NCBI RefSeq assembly: GCF_004768545.1
Contig: NZ_CP038635.1
Span: forward strand, 1,054,001-1,118,000
Length of the DNA stretch: 64,000 nt
Direction: 5' to 3'
Source of the DNA: Cupriavidus oxalaticus
GTDB lineage: Bacteria; Pseudomonadota; Gammaproteobacteria; Burkholderiales; Burkholderiaceae
Both the position numbers and the translations under genes were made by a program. How positions within the stretch are numbered: the first letter of the stretch is position 1; each line of letters opens with the position of its first letter. The notes beneath the pieces were generated by a model. That model had not been told where the DNA came from and did no database searches. It worked only from the letters and a program-made list of their open reading frames with translations. Below, piece by piece: positions 7,708 to 15,405 of this stretch.

Positions 7708-8277
7708 CTAAAGCGGATCGGCCGTGGTGTTGGCTGTGATGTCGGCGGTGCTGGCGGCGGTGTCGACCCGCGCGGCCAGCCAGGCGCCGAAGCCCGGCGG
7801 CGTCAGCACCTCGACGCCGCTGGAGCGGCGCAGCCGGCTGCGCAGCTTGAGCACCGCCTTGTCCTTCGACACCAGGCACGCCGCGCCGGCAAAGTGGGCC
7901 AGTTCGACAAACTTCTGGTCGTCGGTGTCCTTGCAGCGGGGCAGCCTGATGGCGTCGGCCTCGTCCTGCGGCGGCAGCGGTTCGAGGCGGGCCAGGCGGT
8001 CGACGGTGGCCAGCGCGGCGTCGATATCCACCTCGAAGCGGGCAAATTGCGGATAAGCCAGCACCCGGCGCAGTTCTTCACGGCAATCGGCGCGGATCAC
8101 CGGGGCGATGGCGCCGGCTTCGAGCGCGTGCCGGATCGGCTCGACATGCGGGTCGCGAAACACCAGCAGGTCGACCCAGATATTGGAGTCGAGCACCACG
8201 CAGGGTGCGCCCGCTGGCGCGGATGTGATGCCGGCGGGGCTGGCGGGATGGTCGGTTCCGGTACTGTCGAGGCGCAT
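7708..8277 (-). CDS. PIN-domain protein (COG1569-type putative toxin, no antitoxin seen)
   Basis: 189 aa with a PIN nuclease fold at about residues 25-160. Acidic residues that would bind metal are visible in [12 protein letters not shown] (N-terminal Asp), CREELRRVL (Glu) and [12 protein letters not shown], with a final [10 protein letters not shown]. Such proteins are putative Mg-dependent RNases annotated as toxin components. No small antitoxin gene lies on either side: the neighbours are an aminotransferase and the divergent yaaA, so it may be a solitary RNase. The first about 25 residues are low in conservation, and a later start is possible. Confidence 0.75.
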   Translation of the reverse strand: MRLDSTGTDHPASPAGITSAPAGAPCVVLDSNIWVDLLVFRDPHVEPIRHALEAGAIAPVIRADCREELRRVLAYPQFARFEVDIDAALATVDRLARLEPLPPQDEADAIRLPRCKDTDDQKFVELAHFAGAACLVSKDKAVLKLRSRLRRSSGVEVLTPPGFGAWLAARVDTAASTADITANTTADPL

Positions 8278-8326
8278 TCGCTACAATCTTGGCTGGTTTG
8301 TCCTTGGCTATAGCCGCGATTTTGCC

Positions 8327-9112
8327 ATGCTCATCGTTTTGTCTCCCGCCAAGTCCCTGGACTACGAGACACCCCCGCGCATCAAGACCCATACGCTGCC
8401 GCGTTTCATCGACCGTTCCGCCACGCTGATCGAGCGCCTGCGCAAGCTCGCGCCGCAGGACGTGGGCACGCTGATGGACATCTCCGACAAGCTTGCCGTG
8501 CTCAACGTCACGCGCTATGCCGAGTGGTCGCCCGAGTTCACCGCCGCCAACAGCAAGCAGGCGGTGCTGGCCTTCAACGGCGACGTCTACGACGGTCTCG
8601 ACGCGAAGACGCTGAGCGCCGAGGACCTCGGCTTCGCGCAGAAGCACCTGCGCATCCTGTCCGGCCTGTACGGCGTGCTGCGTCCGCTGGACTGGATGCA
8701 GCCCTACCGGCTGGAAATGGGGACGCGCCTCGACAACGCAGCCGGCAAGGACCTGTATGCATTCTGGGGCGACGAGGTCACGCAGACGATCAACGGCGAC
8801 ATGGCTGCGCTGAAGCAGGAAGGCTCGCCAGTGCTGGTCAACCTGGCCTCGGAAGAGTATTTCAAGGTGGTGCGGCCCAAGGTGCTGCAGGCACGCATCG
8901 TCACGCCGGTGTTCGAGGACTGGAAGGGCGGGCGCTACAAGATCATCTCGTTCCACGCCAAGCGCGCGCGCGGCACGATGGCGCGCTACGCGGTCACGCA
9001 CCGCATCACCGAGCCGGAAAAGCTCAAGCGCTTCGCCGGGGACGGCTATGCCTTCGACGCCTCCGCTTCCGACGCCGGCCGCTGGGTGTTCCGCCGCCGC
9101 CTGGAAGACTGA
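8327..9112 (+). CDS. yaaA: peroxide stress protein YaaA (DUF328/UPF0246)
   Basis: 261 aa, matching the length of E. coli YaaA, which limits iron-driven oxidative damage under H2O2 stress. The family signature [14 protein letters not shown] begins the protein, and [23 protein letters not shown] and [13 protein letters not shown] are present in the middle. The C-terminus has the conserved [10 protein letters not shown] segment. The ATG at 8327 is fixed by this N-terminus. A DNA-binding helix-hairpin-helix-like fold has been reported for the E. coli protein. It is followed 41 bp later by an M14 peptidase gene in the same direction. Confidence 0.93.
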   Translation: MLIVLSPAKSLDYETPPRIKTHTLPRFIDRSATLIERLRKLAPQDVGTLMDISDKLAVLNVTRYAEWSPEFTAANSKQAVLAFNGDVYDGLDAKTLSAEDLGFAQKHLRILSGLYGVLRPLDWMQPYRLEMGTRLDNAAGKDLYAFWGDEVTQTINGDMAALKQEGSPVLVNLASEEYFKVVRPKVLQARIVTPVFEDWKGGRYKIISFHAKRARGTMARYAVTHRITEPEKLKRFAGDGYAFDASASDAGRWVFRRRLED

Positions 9113-9153
9113 ACCCCGGAAGACCGAACCCTAACGAAACGAGACCGCCAGCC

Positions 9154-10296
9154 ATGCCTTCCGCCCTGCATATTTCCTCGCATTTCGATTCGGGTGCCAT
9201 CGAGGTCGAGGCGCTCGACCGTGCCGACGATATCCGCCTGCGCATCCGCGCCGATTCGCACGCCGACTTCCGGCAGTGGTTCCATTTCCGCCTGCAGGGC
9301 GCGGCGGGGCAGGCGTGCCGGATGCACTTCCTCAACGCGGGCGATTGCACTTATCCGGATGGCTGGCGCGACTACCGCGCGGTGGCCTCGTATGACCGCG
9401 CGCACTGGTTCCGCGTGCCGACCAGCTTCGACGGCAAGGTGATGACGGTGGAGTTCACGCCGGAGCACGACAGCGTCTGGTTCGCGTATTTCGAGCCCTA
9501 TCCCGACGAGCGCCACCTGTCGCTGCTGGCGAGCTGCCAGCGCTCGCCGCTGGCGCAGCTGTCGCACCTGGGCAGCACCGTCGACGGGCGCGACATGACC
9601 CGCGCCACGCTGGGCCAGCCCGGCCCCGGCAAGAAGACCATCTGGATGATCGCGCGCCAGCATCCGGGCGAGAGCATGGCCGAATGGTTTGTCGAAGGCG
9701 TGCTGCAGCGGCTGACCGGCACCGGCATCTGGGCCGGCGATCCGGTCGCGCGCAGGCTGCTCGAGCGCGCCGTGTTCCATATCGTGCCGAACATGAACCC
9801 GGATGGCTCGGCGCGCGGCAACCTGCGCACCAACGCCGCCGGCGCCAACCTGAACCGCGAATGGATGTCGCCCAGCGCGGATACCAGCCCGGAGGTCTAC
9901 CACGTGCGCCGCGCCATCGAGGCCACGGGGTGCGACATGTTCTTCGATATCCACGGCGACGAGGGCCTGCCGTACAACTTCGTCGCCGGCAGCGAGATGC
10001 TGCCCGGCTTTACCGAAGCGCGCCGGCGCGAGCAGCAGCGCTTCATCGAAGCCTTCAAGCGTGCTTCGCCGGACTTCCAGGACGTGCACGGCTATGCCGC
10101 CAGCAAGTACAACGCCGACGCGCTCAAGCTCGCGTCCAAGTACATCGGCCATACCTTCGGCTGCCTGGCGCTGACGCTGGAAATGCCGTTCAAGGACAAC
10201 GCCGACTTGCCCGATCCGGCGGTGGGCTGGAACGGCGCGCGCAGCGCGCTGCTGGGTACGGCGATGCTGCAGGCGATCCTGGATTACCTGGGCTGA
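9154..10296 (+). CDS. M14 family zinc carboxypeptidase, cytosolic carboxypeptidase (AGBL)-like
   Basis: 380 aa. The N-terminal beta-sandwich domain (about 1-125) characteristic of cytosolic carboxypeptidases is followed by the peptidase domain. Zinc ligands are visible in ARQHPGESMAEW (HxxE, about 168-179) and DIHGDE; substrate-site residues in NMNPDGSARGN and NLNREW; and the catalytic Glu in LTLEMPF near residue 345. The protein has no signal peptide, so it acts in the cytoplasm. Bacterial members remove C-terminal residues from peptides; the physiological substrate is unknown. It may be cotranscribed with yaaA. Confidence 0.85.
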   Translation: MPSALHISSHFDSGAIEVEALDRADDIRLRIRADSHADFRQWFHFRLQGAAGQACRMHFLNAGDCTYPDGWRDYRAVASYDRAHWFRVPTSFDGKVMTVEFTPEHDSVWFAYFEPYPDERHLSLLASCQRSPLAQLSHLGSTVDGRDMTRATLGQPGPGKKTIWMIARQHPGESMAEWFVEGVLQRLTGTGIWAGDPVARRLLERAVFHIVPNMNPDGSARGNLRTNAAGANLNREWMSPSADTSPEVYHVRRAIEATGCDMFFDIHGDEGLPYNFVAGSEMLPGFTEARRREQQRFIEAFKRASPDFQDVHGYAASKYNADALKLASKYIGHTFGCLALTLEMPFKDNADLPDPAVGWNGARSALLGTAMLQAILDYLG

Positions 10297-10329
10297 GGTG
10301 GTGTCTCTCTCGCACGCTGAGGGTTTGCT

Positions 10330-10353
10330 CCCCTCTCCCTGATGGGAGAGGGG
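10330..10353. repeat. perfect GC-rich hairpin (10-bp stem), REP-like
   Basis: CCCCTCTCCC and GGGAGAGGGG around a TGAT loop, between two convergent genes. There is no T-tract, but a further GGGAGAGGGG copy follows at about 10355-10364. It may serve as a rho-dependent or bidirectional stop, or be a dispersed repeat; I have no second full copy in this window. Confidence 0.6.
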
Positions 10354-10379
10354 CGGGAGAGGGGAGACAACCAGCGAGC

Positions 10380-11162
10380 TTACTGCTTCTTCTTGGCCGT
10401 GCTGCTCGTCTTCGCCGACCCTGACGCCGCTTTCGACGAAGCCGACTTGGTCGACTTGGCCGCCGAAGACTTGCCCGACTTCGACGACGCCGTGCTCTTG
10501 CCCTTGCCCTTGCGGCTCTTGCCGGACGACGTGGCCTGGCTCGACGTGGGCACCGCAGGCGCGGCAGCGGGTTCGCTGATGGTGGCGCCGCCGGGGTCCT
10601 GCAGTTCGTACGCCAGCATCATGCCGTCGTCGTAGCCGCAGCGCACGCGCACGGGCTGCCAGTCGTCGCCGCGGCGCTTGTGTGCGGTGGCGTTGAACGT
10701 CACCACGGTACTGACCGGCACGGCCTGCTTGCCGGGCGAGAAGCGTCCGCTCCAGGGCTCGGTCGTGGCCTGCCCGGCGGCGAGCGCGCCGGTGGGGATC
10801 TTCAGGGCATCGTAGCTGGCCGAGCGCGGCACTACCCAGCTGGCGTGCGCGGCGCAGTCGGCCACGTCGCTGCTGGCGTTCTCGGTCTTCATCAGCTGCT
10901 CGCGCATGCGTGCGCGGTACTCGGACAGGCTGACACGGCCGCGATCGGGCAGGGTGATGGTCTTGGTGGGCGGGGTGGAGGAAGCGGCAGGAGCGGGGGC
11001 GGGCCGGGCAGGAGCGGCCGTCGGGGCGGCGGCAGCAGGGGCCTGCGCGGCGGCCTCGTCGGCCGGCATGTTGGCGCAGCCCGCCAGCCCGATCGCACCG
11101 GCCACCGCGGCAGCCAACATGCGGAGCCGGCTGCCGAGCAGTTCGGAAATTCGTCGGATCAC
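10380..11162 (-). CDS. putative lipoprotein with Ser/Lys/Ala-rich C-terminal tail (BspC-like domain?)
   Basis: About 260 aa when started at the GTG at 11162. This gives a positively charged N-region (IRRISELLGSRLR), a hydrophobic stretch and a lipobox ending LAGC, so it should be a lipoprotein. A shorter start at ATG 11120 is also possible, as neither has a clear ribosome site. After an Ala/Pro-rich linker comes a globular part with DVADCAAHASWVVPRSA and VRVRCGYDDGMMLAYEL, whose two cysteines could form a disulfide. I recall similar regions named BspC domain in Burkholderia, but am not sure. The last about 70 residues are a repetitive lysine/serine/alanine tail (many KS, SSK and KST steps) resembling histone H1-like tails, possibly contacting nucleic acid or the cell wall. 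Confidence 0.65.
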   Translation of the reverse strand: MIRRISELLGSRLRMLAAAVAGAIGLAGCANMPADEAAAQAPAAAAPTAAPARPAPAPAASSTPPTKTITLPDRGRVSLSEYRARMREQLMKTENASSDVADCAAHASWVVPRSASYDALKIPTGALAAGQATTEPWSGRFSPGKQAVPVSTVVTFNATAHKRRGDDWQPVRVRCGYDDGMMLAYELQDPGGATISEPAAAPAVPTSSQATSSGKSRKGKGKSTASSKSGKSSAAKSTKSASSKAASGSAKTSSTAKKKQ

Positions 11163-11372
11163 AGTGTTTGCGGTGTTCGCGTTCTGGGATTGGCTTGCCG
11201 GCGCAGGGGCCGGCAGGCCGGGTAGCTTCGCAAAGGAATGCCATGATAGAGGAAACCTATCCGGCAAAGTTCCTAAATCTTGTTACCTATTCTTCTAACG
11301 CAATGACGACGCGCAGGAACGGGCCTGCTTTCTAGCAGATATTTCCCACGCCGCACAACTGCGGGGAACCCG

Positions 11373-11411
11373 CACGGCCGGTCCGCGGTGATCCCGCGCG
11401 GCCCGGCCGTG
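11373..11411. repeat. GC-rich inverted repeat downstream of the amidohydrolase gene
   Basis: CACGGCCGG (11373-11381) pairs with CCGGCCGTG (11403-11411) across a 21-base loop that itself has GC-rich pairing potential. It lies just after the stop of the minus-strand N-formylglutamate amidohydrolase gene and may end its transcript, although no U-tract is present. Confidence 0.4.
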
Positions 11412-11428
11412 GTGCGTTGGCAAACGCC

Positions 11429-12316
11429 TCAGGCCACGCGCGAGGGCATCGCGCGCGTAAAGCGCAGCAAATCGTCGAGCAGTGCGTTCAGGTCATGGCG
11501 CAGCTTGGCGAAGCCGGCGGTGTGGGTCAGGCCCACCTCGTCCATGTACAGCTTGCGGTTGACCTCGAGCTGCAGGCTGTGGCGACCGGCCTGCGGCTGG
11601 CCGACCACGCGCACGATTTCCACGCCCTTGTAGGGGTGGTTGCGCCAGACCTCGTAGCCCATGTCCTTGAGCACGCCTTCGATGCGGTCGGTGAAGCGCT
11701 TGTCGCAGGTGGTGCCGTCACGGTCGCCGACGACAAAGTCGGGATGCTCCAGGCCGGGGAACTCGGTCGCGTATGGCGCGGCGTGGCTCGGCATCGAATG
11801 GCAGTTGATGTGCCAGGCGCTGCCGTGGCTGGTGACGGCGTGATCGGCCAGTTTCTGCAGCTGCGCGTAGTAGGGCAGGTAGCAGCGGTTGATGCGCGAC
11901 TGCACTTCTTCGACGCCGAGCTTGCGGTCGTAGATCGCCTCGCCGCTGTCGAGCACGCGCCAGACGAGGCCCTTGCCAAGCCGGGTCTTGGAGGTTTCCT
12001 GCTTCGCGCCGGGCCAGGGGGCGTCGAGCAGGGCTTCGTCGATTTCCTCCAGCGCGCGGTTGGCGTCGAGGTAGCTGCGCGGGAAGCCCGCGCACAAGAG
12101 CGGGATGCCGCGCGCCGGCGCGCCGGCGTAGAGCTCATCGACGAAGGTGTCCTCGGCCTGCCGCAGCAGCTGCAGCGGCAGGGCGGGATCGGGGCGGAAG
12201 TCCGTCGGGTAGGTGGTCGCGCTGTGCGGCGAATCCAGGAACAGCGGGGCGGGCTCGCCCTCCGGCTGGTACAGGAAGTACGGACTATCCGCGGTGGTTC
12301 GGTCGGTATCGGTCAT
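11429..12316 (-). CDS. N-formylglutamate amidohydrolase family protein (HutG-like)
   Basis: 295 aa zinc hydrolase of the N-formylglutamate deformylase family, which releases formate and glutamate in the last step of one histidine degradation route. Characteristic stretches are LFLDSPHSATTYP near the N-terminus (metal-site His), VDELYAGAPARGIPLLCA, the middle HINCHSMPSHA, and VGDRDGTTCDKRF. The start at ATG 12316 is 16 bp after the Bug protein gene on the same strand, so the two are probably cotranscribed. No other hut genes are in view, so the in vivo substrate could be another N-acyl amino acid. Confidence 0.85.
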   Translation of the reverse strand: MTDTDRTTADSPYFLYQPEGEPAPLFLDSPHSATTYPTDFRPDPALPLQLLRQAEDTFVDELYAGAPARGIPLLCAGFPRSYLDANRALEEIDEALLDAPWPGAKQETSKTRLGKGLVWRVLDSGEAIYDRKLGVEEVQSRINRCYLPYYAQLQKLADHAVTSHGSAWHINCHSMPSHAAPYATEFPGLEHPDFVVGDRDGTTCDKRFTDRIEGVLKDMGYEVWRNHPYKGVEIVRVVGQPQAGRHSLQLEVNRKLYMDEVGLTHTAGFAKLRHDLNALLDDLLRFTRAMPSRVA

Positions 12317-12332
12317 GGTGCTGCGCCAGTGG

Positions 12333-13319
12333 TCAGTCGAGCGAGATCTTGGCGGCCGCGGCCACGCGCTTGTTCTTGGCCACTTCGCTCCTGATCTGCG
12401 CGGCGAAGTGAGCCGGGGTGTCGCCCACCGGGGTCGCGCCCAGCTTTTCCAGCTTGGCCTTGACTTCCGGCGTTGCCAGCACCTTGACGGCGGCGGCATG
12501 CAGCTTGTTCTGGATGTCGGCCGGCAGGTTGGCCGGCGCGATCAGGCCGAACCACGCGGCGTCGTTGACCTCGCCCAGGCCCAGCTCGGCGAAGGTCGGC
12601 ACGTTCGGCAGCGCCGCCACGCGCTTGGGCGCGGCCACGGCCAGCGCGCGCAGCTTGCCGCCTTCGATGAACGGCAGCGACGACGGCAGGTTGTCGAACA
12701 GCACCTGCACCTGGCCGGCCAGCGCGTCGTTCAGCGCCGGGCCCACGCCCTTGTACGGCACGTGCAGCAGTTCGGTCTTGCTGCTCATCTTGAACAGTTC
12801 CCCCATCATGTGCGAGACGCTGCCGTTGCCGGCCGAGCCATAGGCCAGCTTGTTCGGCTGCGATTGCGCCAGCGCGATGAAGGACTTCATGTCGGTGGCC
12901 TTGACCGCCGGGTTGATGCTCATCACGTTCGGCACCGAGGCCAGGTTGGTGATGGTGGTGAAGTCCTTGGTTGCATCGTAGGACAGGCGCGGGTAGACCG
13001 CAGGGTTGATGCCGTGGGTCGAGGCCGTGGCAATGCCCAGCGTGTAGCCGTCGGGCGCCGCCTTCGACAGGAAGGTGGTGCCGATGCTGCCGCCGGCGCC
13101 GCCGCGGTTGTCGACCACCACGGCCTGGCCCAGTTGCTGGCCGAGCTTGTCGGCAACGATGCGCGCGACGATATCGGTGGTGCCGCCGGCGGGGAAGGGC
13201 ACGACCAGCGTGATCGGCTTGGTCGGGTAGCCGGACTGGGCGGCGGCGCTGAACGACAGGCCGGTGGCGAGGGCGGCCGAGGTGGCGGCCAGGACGCGGA
13301 GGAGGTGGCGACGTTGCAT
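12333..13319 (-). CDS. tripartite tricarboxylate transporter substrate-binding protein (Bug family)
   Basis: 328 aa periplasmic solute-binding protein. An N-terminal signal (RRHLLRVLAATSAALATGLS...AAAQ) is followed by YPTKPITLVVPFPAGG, the conserved first strand of the family, DIVARIVADKLGQQLGQ, and the pocket region YGSAGNGSVSHMMGELF and VPYKGVGPALNDALAGQVQ. Bug proteins bind carboxylates or amino acids for TctAB-type transporters, but no membrane component is encoded nearby. Its gene is followed at once by the N-formylglutamate amidohydrolase, suggesting an acyl amino acid as ligand (inference), and it diverges from a LysR gene that probably controls it. Confidence 0.9.
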   Translation of the reverse strand: MQRRHLLRVLAATSAALATGLSFSAAAQSGYPTKPITLVVPFPAGGTTDIVARIVADKLGQQLGQAVVVDNRGGAGGSIGTTFLSKAAPDGYTLGIATASTHGINPAVYPRLSYDATKDFTTITNLASVPNVMSINPAVKATDMKSFIALAQSQPNKLAYGSAGNGSVSHMMGELFKMSSKTELLHVPYKGVGPALNDALAGQVQVLFDNLPSSLPFIEGGKLRALAVAAPKRVAALPNVPTFAELGLGEVNDAAWFGLIAPANLPADIQNKLHAAAVKVLATPEVKAKLEKLGATPVGDTPAHFAAQIRSEVAKNKRVAAAAKISLD

Positions 13320-13447
13320 GATGTGTGGGGAAAGGTATCGAGAAAGAGACAAAGGCGTTTTCACGATTCTGCTCGTCCAGGCAGGACCCTCGCAAACGAA
13401 ATAAAATCCCTAGCTCATTCCATTTGGTCGTGAAGTAGAGGTGAATT

Positions 13448-14395
13448 ATGCGACGCATGTGTCCGTCGCTGACCGAGTTGCAGGCCTTCGAGGCCGCGGC
13501 CCGGCACAACAGTTTCACCGTCGCCGCACGCGAACTGCATGTGACGCAGGGGGCGGTCAGCAAGCAGGTGCGCAGCCTGGAGGCTTACCTTGGCGTGGAG
13601 CTGTTCGAGCGCGTGCGTCAGCGCCTGGTGCTGACCACGGCGGGAGAGCGCTACCTGGAGCGCATCGGGCCAAGCCTCAACGAACTGGAGGCCGCCACCG
13701 TCGAACTGATGGCGCGCCAGGGCCGCGGCGGCGTGTTGCATATCGCAAGCATGCCGACATTGGGCGCGAAGTGGCTGATCCCGCGCCTGCCGCAGTTCTT
13801 TGCGCGGCATCCGGAGGTAACGCTGGAATTCGTGCCGCATGCGCAGGGCTACGATTTTTCCGAGCCGGATCTGGATGCGGCGATCCGCTTCGGCGATGGC
13901 GTCTGGCCAGGCAGCCTGGCGGACTACATGACCGGACGCGAAGTGCTACCGGTATGCCGGCCGGGCCTGCTGGCACAGGAACCGCACGGCGTCGCGCGCA
14001 CGCCGGCCGCCTTGCTGCACTATCCGCTGCTGCACCACACCACCGTGCCCGAGGCCTGGCCCGACTGGTTCGCCACGCTCGGCGTAACCACGCGGCAGGC
14101 GTGGAGCGGCGCGCGTTTCGACCAGTTCTCGTTGCTGACGCAGGCCGCGCTGTCGGGGCTGGGCATTGCGCTGATCCCGCGCTGCCTGATCGAACAGGAA
14201 CTCGCCAGCGGGGCGCTGGTGGTCGCGCATCCGGCGCAGGTGCTGGCAAAGAAAGGCTATTACCTGTGCTATCCGGAGCAGAAACAGCACCTGCCGGCGC
14301 TGCAGATTTTCCGCAAGTGGGTGATGGAGGGTGCAGATGTGCCGGCCGCCGGATCACGGGCCGCCTCGTCCGGGCAAGCGGGTCCGGCGCGCTAG
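13448..14395 (+). CDS. LysR-type transcriptional regulator, GcvA-like
   Basis: 315 aa. The N-terminal winged helix-turn-helix spans about residues 5-64 (LTELQAFEAAARHNSFTVAA, ELHVTQGAVSKQVRSLE) and is followed by a substrate-binding domain beginning about residue 95. The text resembles the GcvA subgroup (HVTQGAVSKQVRSLEAYLGV and IASMPTLGAKWLIPRLPQF). The ribosome site GTAGAGGTG precedes ATG 13448. It is divergent from the Bug/amidohydrolase pair across a 128-bp gap and is the probable regulator of that pair. Its end overlaps by 4 bp the end of the convergent LysR gene. Confidence 0.9.
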   Translation: MRRMCPSLTELQAFEAAARHNSFTVAARELHVTQGAVSKQVRSLEAYLGVELFERVRQRLVLTTAGERYLERIGPSLNELEAATVELMARQGRGGVLHIASMPTLGAKWLIPRLPQFFARHPEVTLEFVPHAQGYDFSEPDLDAAIRFGDGVWPGSLADYMTGREVLPVCRPGLLAQEPHGVARTPAALLHYPLLHHTTVPEAWPDWFATLGVTTRQAWSGARFDQFSLLTQAALSGLGIALIPRCLIEQELASGALVVAHPAQVLAKKGYYLCYPEQKQHLPALQIFRKWVMEGADVPAAGSRAASSGQAGPAR

Positions 14396-15300
14396 GCTTG
14401 CGTTGCAGTCAGGTTACGCAGTTGCTCCAGCAGCCTGACTGCCGGCGCTGGCAGGATGCCGTGCCGGCGCCGGTAGACGGTCAGCCGGCGCGGCGCGCTG
14501 GCGCCGGGTATCGGCAGCGGGTGGATCAGCCCGGCCTTCTGCTCGGCCTGGTACATCGGCTCGGCAATCCAGCTGAGGAAGCCGGCGCGCGCGACCAGGC
14601 TCTTGAGCGCGATGATCGAGCGCGTTTCGGCAACGATCTCGGGCGGCGCCAGTTCATGCCGCGCGAACAGACGCAGCAGTTCCTCGAACGGCGCGGTGCC
14701 GCGCGGCGGCATCACCCAGTGGCAGCCCCGCGTATCGGCCAGCTTCAGGCCGCGCTTGCCCATCAGCGGATGGCCGGTTGCGGCCACCACGTAGCTGGTA
14801 TCGCTCCAGCCAACATCGCTGACGGCGCAGATCTCGTCGTTTTCCGGCAGGGCAATGCCGATGGCCAGGTCGATCTCGCGCTTGGCCAGCGCATCGGCGA
14901 GGAAATCGCCCACTCCTTCGATGATGCGCAGCCGCAGATTGGGCCAGCGCGCCAGCACGGCCTCGATGGCCTGCGGCAGCACGCCGCTGACCACGCTGGC
15001 GACGGCGCCGACACGGATGGTGCCGCTGGCCAGCCCGCGCAGCGCGCGGACGGCCTCGATGGCGTGGTCGGCTTCGTGGCGCAGCAGGGTGGCGTGGGGC
15101 AGCAGCGCCTCGCCGTAGGCGGTCAGCACCATGCCGGTGGAATAGCGTTCGAACAGCGGGGCACCCAGTTGGGCTTCCAGCCGCTGGATGGTACGGCTTA
15201 GCGCCGGCTGGGTCAGGTTCAGGTGGGCCGCGGCGCGCCCCAGGCTGCGGTGCTCGCAGACAGCAAGGAAGGCCTGGATTTGGCGCAGATCGAGGGTCAT
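14392..15300 (-). CDS. LysR-type transcriptional regulator
   Basis: 302 aa: winged helix-turn-helix at about residues 2-60 (LRQIQAFLAVCEHRSLGRAA, LNLTQPALSRTIQRLEAQLG), then a type 2 periplasmic-binding-like effector domain from about 90. The ATG at 15300 begins the conserved N-terminus. It is divergent from the benzoylformate decarboxylase gene with a 105-bp intergenic region holding a TTGCC-N7-GGCAA dyad, so it very likely regulates that cluster in response to an aromatic acid. The gene ends convergently with the GcvA-like regulator gene, overlapping by 4 bp. Confidence 0.9.
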   Translation of the reverse strand: MTLDLRQIQAFLAVCEHRSLGRAAAHLNLTQPALSRTIQRLEAQLGAPLFERYSTGMVLTAYGEALLPHATLLRHEADHAIEAVRALRGLASGTIRVGAVASVVSGVLPQAIEAVLARWPNLRLRIIEGVGDFLADALAKREIDLAIGIALPENDEICAVSDVGWSDTSYVVAATGHPLMGKRGLKLADTRGCHWVMPPRGTAPFEELLRLFARHELAPPEIVAETRSIIALKSLVARAGFLSWIAEPMYQAEQKAGLIHPLPIPGASAPRRLTVYRRRHGILPAPAVRLLEQLRNLTATQA

Positions 15301-15317
15301 GCAGAATGGTAATGACT

Positions 15318-15334
15318 TTGCCCGGAATTGGCAA
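15318..15334. promoter_or_regulatory. candidate LysR-type regulator binding site
   Basis: TTGCC, seven bases, GGCAA forms a perfect dyad matching the T-N11-A architecture of LysR boxes. It lies 18-34 bp upstream of the regulator start and about 72-88 bp upstream of the mdlC-like start, the usual location for autoregulation and activation of the divergent operon. Confidence 0.45.
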
Positions 15335-15405
15335 TTTTCAGGCAAGGGCAGCGTGTCCATACTGTGGCGCAAGTCAACCCATCCCAGCCCTAGGAACCGA
15401 CCGCC

